DNA from: Euryodendron excelsum
Taxonomy: Eukaryota; Streptophyta; Magnoliopsida; Ericales; Pentaphylacaceae
Length of the DNA: 64,000 nucleotides
Assembly (NCBI GenBank): GCA_033060915.1
Contig: CM065388.1
Coordinates: 28,794,001 to 28,858,000, forward strand
Reading direction: 5' to 3'
The notes under the pieces were generated by a model. That model had not been told where the DNA came from. It was given only the letters and a program-made list of their open reading frames with translations, and ran no database searches. Below, piece by piece: positions 59,751 through 64,000 of the stretch (its first letter is position 1; each line of letters opens with the position of its first letter). A program made the position numbers and the translations under genes.

Positions 59751-60646
59751 CTGAAGAGGTAAGCCAAGGTAAGTGATGTTAATATACCATCCTTGCAGTT
59801 TAAATAATAGTAGAATAAAATAAACAACTAACATAAACAAAACAAATAAAGGAGTTCAAATAACAAATCAAAAACAAAATTTCTACACATCTTGATTTTC
59901 TAATCTTCAAATCAAATTTCAATGGTTTTCTGTCTTTTTCCTTCAAAAAGATTTTATTTCTAAAACTTTAACCAACTCTTTTCATAATTTCTAAAAAAAA
60001 AAAAAAATTTCGGCAGAGTCTTGTCTAAAAATGGCTCTTACAACACCCATGACATCAACACAAAACACAAAACGTGCAGTTCACATTGTTGCAGTCACAT
60101 AATATCAGCACCCGCGCACATTTTTCAATTTTTCAAAATCTTCAAAACACATATTCTATTTTTCAAATAAATCAATGGTTTTCAAAAGTCTCCCGAAATT
60201 TTTCAAAATCCCCTCAAATGTTTTCTAAAATATTCGAATATTTTTCCAAATTTCAAACTTCACAAATTTCATCAATCTCACAAGTTTTCTTAATTTTTCT
60301 AATTTTCTAAATATCTTTCTATTTTTTAAAAAAATCAAAAATTCACCGAGTTTTCAAAAAATCACGAAACTTCATATAGTTGTTAAACACATTTTTCTAA
60401 GGCACATTGTTCAAAAACATTGCCAGAAAATCCAATACCCATGCTTGTAGGAACAAATTTTCTATTCCTCCAGAAATCCCCCTTCGTATAATCATTGAAA
60501 AATCAATCAAATTCAATCAAACAACCATCAAAATGCAAAAACAACATCACCAAAGTGTTCAAAGCATATCAAAACATCAATTTCCACTATTCACATGTTT
60601 CAAACAAAGTTCTATGCATCAAAATCAACCAAATTTGAAAACTCAC
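59751..60646 (-). other. Predicted first intron of the PMD gene (element C)
   Basis: Donor GTGAGT at 60646 and acceptor ctcttcag ending at 59751. It is 896 bp, AT-rich, with a run of A near 59995. It is supported by conservation of both sites with B and, more weakly, A. Confidence 0.5.
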
Positions 60647-60836
60647 ATTTTGGAAGTTCTCCGGCGAAATCTTCTCTTCCGGCGACTTTTCCGGCGACGT
60701 GGTCTCCTTCTGGCAATCACTCGTGGTTTCCAAGAAGTGCCCCTTTAAGGTTTAAGTCAAGTCTCACGCAGAACTTCTTGGATTTGCAGTGCCACGGCTG
60801 TTCGAACCAGAAATTTTATGGTTTTAACTTTAAGCC

Positions 60837-60897
60837 TGGCACCACTAGCAGAGGCGCCAGTCCTTTTTTGCCAAAGGTGACACAACTAGTGGTGCCA
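60837..60897. promoter_or_regulatory. Palindromes upstream of the antisense PMD gene (element C)
   Basis: 60837-60859: arms tggcaccact and aggcgcca. 60876-60897: arms ggtgacacaact and agtggtgcca. Same place and type as in B and A. Confidence 0.5.
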
Positions 60898-61076
60898 GTT
60901 GCAAATTCTGGGCAGTTGTGCCCTTTTTCCCGCCAAAACTCATTTTCAAAGGCCTTTTTGGCCCGTTATCTGGTTTTTGACCCCTGTTGTCGAAAGATTT
61001 CCAATGTCCGTCCCTTCGATTGCCTCGCGGTCAACATGGGACTCTTACTCTTATCGTTTTCTATCTTTGACAAGCA

Positions 61077-61095
61077 AAGACAGAAAAAGATGGGC
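61077..61095 (+). other. Candidate polypurine tract, element C
   Basis: aagacagaaaaagatgggc lies just before the 3' LTR start at 61099, as in B. Confidence 0.5.
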
Positions 61096-61289
61096 AGCAG
61101 TAAGCACCCCATTTTTGACCGCTCGGTAGTCTACACTCCATCCATACTTGTTTTCAAGTCATTGTGGGCGTATTCCAACCGAAACCAACTCTCTAAGTCA
61201 AAATCCCATCCATTCATCGCCTCGTGGGCCCACCAAGCCCAAATAGAGGCAAAGTAACCAAAATGCCCTTAGGGGCATCATTTCTTTCC

Positions 61290-61737
61290 AACTCCAATCC
61301 CTCTCTCGGGACAATTTATTCCTCAAGACGGTTCCAATCCAGGCACGTCTTTTCGAAGATGATAAGTCCCCTTTCCAATCCCTCTTACGGGACAGTTTAT
61401 TCCTCGAGACGGTTCCAATCCAGGCACGACTTTTCGAAGACGGTAAGTCCCCTTTCCAATCCCTCTCTCAGGATAGTTTATTCCTCGAGACGGTTCCAAT
61501 TCAGGCACGTCTTTTCGAAGACGGTAAGACCCCTTTCCAATCCCACTCTCGAGACAGTTTATTCCCTGAGAAGGTTCCAACCCAGGCACGTCTTTTCGAA
61601 GATGGTAAGATCCCTTTCCAATCCCTCTCTCGGGACAGTTTATTCCTCGAGATGGTTCCAATTTTGGCACGTCTTTTTGAAGACGGTAAGATCCCTTTCC
61701 AATCCCACTCTCGAGATAGTTTATTCCTCGAGACAGT
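61290..61737 (+). repeat. U3 tandem repeat array, 5 units plus a partial (element C 3' LTR)
   Basis: Anchors (tttattcctc, or attcc variants) are at about 61315, 61398, 61480, 61559, 61640 and 61720. The number is the same as in C's 5' LTR and differs from B. Confidence 0.85.
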
Positions 61738-62125
61738 CTGAGTAGTGAAAATACTCGTAAATATCACAACCGTTAGAGTAGTGGAAGTACTCACAAATAG
61801 GTCGATATAGGGAATTACCAACAAACCCCTGTGTCACGACGACCGCCGTCAGAGTGGCGGAAACACTCAAAATTCAGGTCAACACCAGTGTCTGTTAGCC
61901 CACTTCGGTGAAAAAAATATCGAAACTACCCCTTGGACCTTTTTCAAGACTTTTCGATCAAGATGACCATTTTGCCCCTAGGCATCCAAATGCCCCGGGA
62001 ACCACACCGGCTTTGGGTATAAAACCGGTAACCCTTTGAGATTACTTCTTATAGTATTCTCAACCTTCCTTTACCTTTCCGGATCATTCCGAGTCAGTTC
62101 CGGCTAACTCGGTACAAAATGACCG

Positions 62126-62610
62126 TTTTGCCCCTGATGAGCCGGTCTCCTTTTTCGACCACGCTGGCTCTAGGAATCAAAACGGCAACCTTTGGGAACA
62201 TTTTGAATAATGTTTCCAGATCCGAAGTCTTCTTCTGGGATAGTCCGAGTCTATCCCGGCAGTTTTTCGGTCCAAATGACCGCTTTGCCCCTGGTGGGCT
62301 GGTCTCCTTTTCCGACCAGGCTGGCTCTGGGAATCAAACCGGCAACATCTGGGAACATTCTGAATAATGTTTTCAGATCCCAAGTCTTCTTCTGGGACAG
62401 TCCGAGTCTGTCCCGGTAGTTTCCTGGTCCAAATGACCATTTTGCCCCTGGTGGGCTAGTCTCCTTTTCCGACCACGCCGGCTCTGGGAATCAAACCGGA
62501 AACCTCTGGGAAAATTCTGAATAATGTTTCCAGATCCCAAGTCTTCTTCCGGGACAGTCCGAGTCTGTCCTGGCAGTTTCCCGGTCCGATTGACCATTTT
62601 GCCTCTAAAG
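62126..62610 (+). repeat. About 157-bp U3 repeats, 3 units plus a partial (element C 3' LTR)
   Basis: Anchors ttttgcccctgatgagcc, ctttgcccctggtgggct, ttttgcccctggtgggct and ttttgcctctaaagg are at 62126, 62283, 62440 and 62597, spaced 157 bp. C's 5' LTR has two units, so the two LTRs of one element differ by one unit. Confidence 0.82.
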
Positions 62611-62925
62611 GTCCGATCAACCCTTCCGACACATTCTATCCTCACTTTTCAAGTCAAATACCTCCAGGACACTATTTTAAGTGTTCCTGCTCTTTTTCGG
62701 CCTTTTGGGTCATTCCCGGCTCCTTCAAATCATTCCCGGACTTTCCAGAGTCACTCTTAGTGAAGCCAGGCTAAAAATTGCATGGTAGTCACTAGTACAG
62801 GCACCCAAATCTAGTCAAAGATACGTTGCTTGCCGACCTTAATAGTTTCGTAATTGGTTACTAGTGGCGCCAGAAGGAATTTTGGCCTGGTGCCACTGTA
62901 ACATGCGCTAGTATATTCCTCCCTC

Positions 62926-62933
62926 TATAAATA
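62926..62933 (+). promoter_or_regulatory. LTR TATA box (element C 3' LTR)
   Basis: TATAAATA in ccctctataaatacagaacc. Confidence 0.65.
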
Positions 62934-64000
62934 CAGAACCTCTTCCAGCGTGAAAAGGATCCACAAACTCAAACCAAAAATCATATAATTCGATATACAG
63001 AGCTCGAGCACCTCCTAAACCCTAGCTTCCCTAGGTTTTCCAAACCCTAGCCACCATACACTAAACCCTAGCCTCCTGTACACTCATACACATCCCCATA
63101 CACTCAAACACTAACCTTCAACCCTCCTTCGAAGACTTGAAGAGTTGCAATATGAAGTTTGAAGATTGAAGGCGGCTCTTGAAGATTGAAGACGAAGATC
63201 AAGATGAAGGTCGAAGAAAGCAAGGCGCGCAAAATAAACCAGATACAAGTTAGGCTCTCCATTTAAATTTTCGCACTTCCCCCTCTCTCCTAACCCACTT
63301 GGGTGTTCTCTATTTTAATCCCCTATCTCTTTCCCCTCCTTTCTTTGCATGCTTGAAACAAGGGAATTCCCGGCCCATGTTTAGGATTGGGCTATTGGAG
63401 AGTCACTGTGTCGGGGACTTTCTTCTAGTCTAACCAGAGACCACGTGGGTCCGGCCCCCTTCATTATGTGGTGAAGCCTTAGCGTTGTATGTTCATGACC
63501 CTAAAATTGCATTGTGCATATCATGATCTTGCATCTTCCAAAAACTGTTTTCAAAGTTGTTTTTCAAATCATTTTCAAACTTGTTTTCAAAATTGCATCG
63601 AAATCTCTTTTTCAAAATATGTTTCCAAAATCACAATCCTAATGTGATTCTAGCTTTTCCATGGCTAGGATTGCGTTATGAAAGTGTTATATTTATAGTG
63701 ACCGGCATAGTCCATATTTTCAACCCTTGTTGTTTTCAAAACCACTTTCTTAAAGTGGTTTTAGCCTTCTTATGGCTAGAATCACTTTAGGATAGTGAGA
63801 CGTTTTCATACTTTTCAAAAAATTCTCTTTTCAAAAATCTCTCTTCCTAAAAATCTCTTTTTCAACATACTTTCCTAAAACTCTCATTTCCAAAGTTGTT
63901 TTCGAAAACTCCCTCTAAAAAATCTACTTTTCAAAACTCCTTTTTTCAATTCCTTTCCAAAATGCTCTCTTCAAAGTCCACTTTCCAAAAACGTTCCCTA

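Larger units (their letters stand above)
29873..64000 (+). mobile_element. Element C: non-autonomous Tat-like LTR retrotransposon, interrupted by copy B (3' end outside window)
   Basis: The 5' LTR is 29873-34165 plus 52910-53689 (about 5.07 kb once B is removed), the PBS is 53692-53709, the interior 53690-61098 (7.4 kb), and the 3' LTR begins at 61099. The interior carries a leader ORF, a deleted gag, a spacer and the antisense PMD gene. Its LTRs carry more copies of the U3 tandem repeat than B's, so B is not simply a recent daughter of C. C inserted into the leader of the Athila-like element. Confidence 0.92.
61099..64000 (+). repeat. Element C 3' LTR (right part outside window)
   Basis: It starts agtaagcaccccatttttgac, with the initial T changed to A. 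The order of parts is as in the 5' LTR: tandem array with 5 full units plus a partial (61290-61737), about 157-bp repeats with three units (62126-62597), palindrome remnants (62860-62915), TATA box (62926-62933), leader and start of the short-repeat tract. The window ends about 2.1 kb before the expected LTR end. Confidence 0.92.

Overview
This window is nuclear DNA from a seed plant, most likely an angiosperm. I see no host gene, rRNA, tRNA or CRISPR array. Almost all of it is nested LTR retrotransposon sequence. Most belongs to one family with very long LTRs (about 3.8-5.1 kb; they begin TGTAAGCACCCC and end GGGCGCGACA). Its primer-binding site, TGGCGACTCCRCTGGGGA, is of the tRNA-Arg type known from the Tat/Ogre lineage of Ty3/gypsy elements. 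The family looks non-autonomous. Its internal region (7.4-8.7 kb) carries a short leader ORF, a sense gag with a Retrotrans_gag domain and a C-x2-H-x5-H-x4-C knuckle, about 1.8 kb of non-coding sequence, and an antisense gene for a plant-mobile-domain (PMD, 'aminotransferase-like') protein. I find no protease, reverse transcriptase, RNase H or integrase.

Layout. (1) 1-3106: plus-strand LTR 'L0', cut by the window edge and inserted in the 3' LTR of element A. (2) 3107-27295: minus-strand element A (3' LTR 3107-5391, decayed PMD gene on the plus strand 7046-8862, decayed gag 21418-19192, 5' LTR 22964-27295). Its interior is split by solo LTR S1 (9258-17950; TSD aatag/aatgg), which is itself split by solo LTR S2 (11999-16857; perfect TSD actag). 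(3) 27296-27556: a scrap of gypsy pol. (4) about 27558-29872: LTR, PBS (tRNA-Asp type) and leader of an Athila-like element. (5) 29873-64000: plus-strand element C, whose 5' LTR is split by a complete younger copy B (34166-52904; TSD tgcgg/tgtgg). C's 3' LTR starts at 61099 and runs off the window.

How the parts work together. Each LTR has a TATAAATA box. Just upstream of it lie imperfect palindromes built on GGCGCCACT/AGTGGCGCC. The same palindromes recur near the 3' end of the internal region, upstream of the antisense PMD gene. Comparing copies A, B and C gives a three-exon model for the PMD gene: a non-coding exon 1, an intron of about 0.9-1.2 kb whose acceptor lies one base before the ATG, a 557-codon exon 2, an intron of 82-88 bp, and a 28-29 residue last exon. 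All copies now carry stops or frameshifts; the PMD frame of C is nearly intact. Boundaries were read by eye from TG/CA ends, target-site duplications and comparison between copies.
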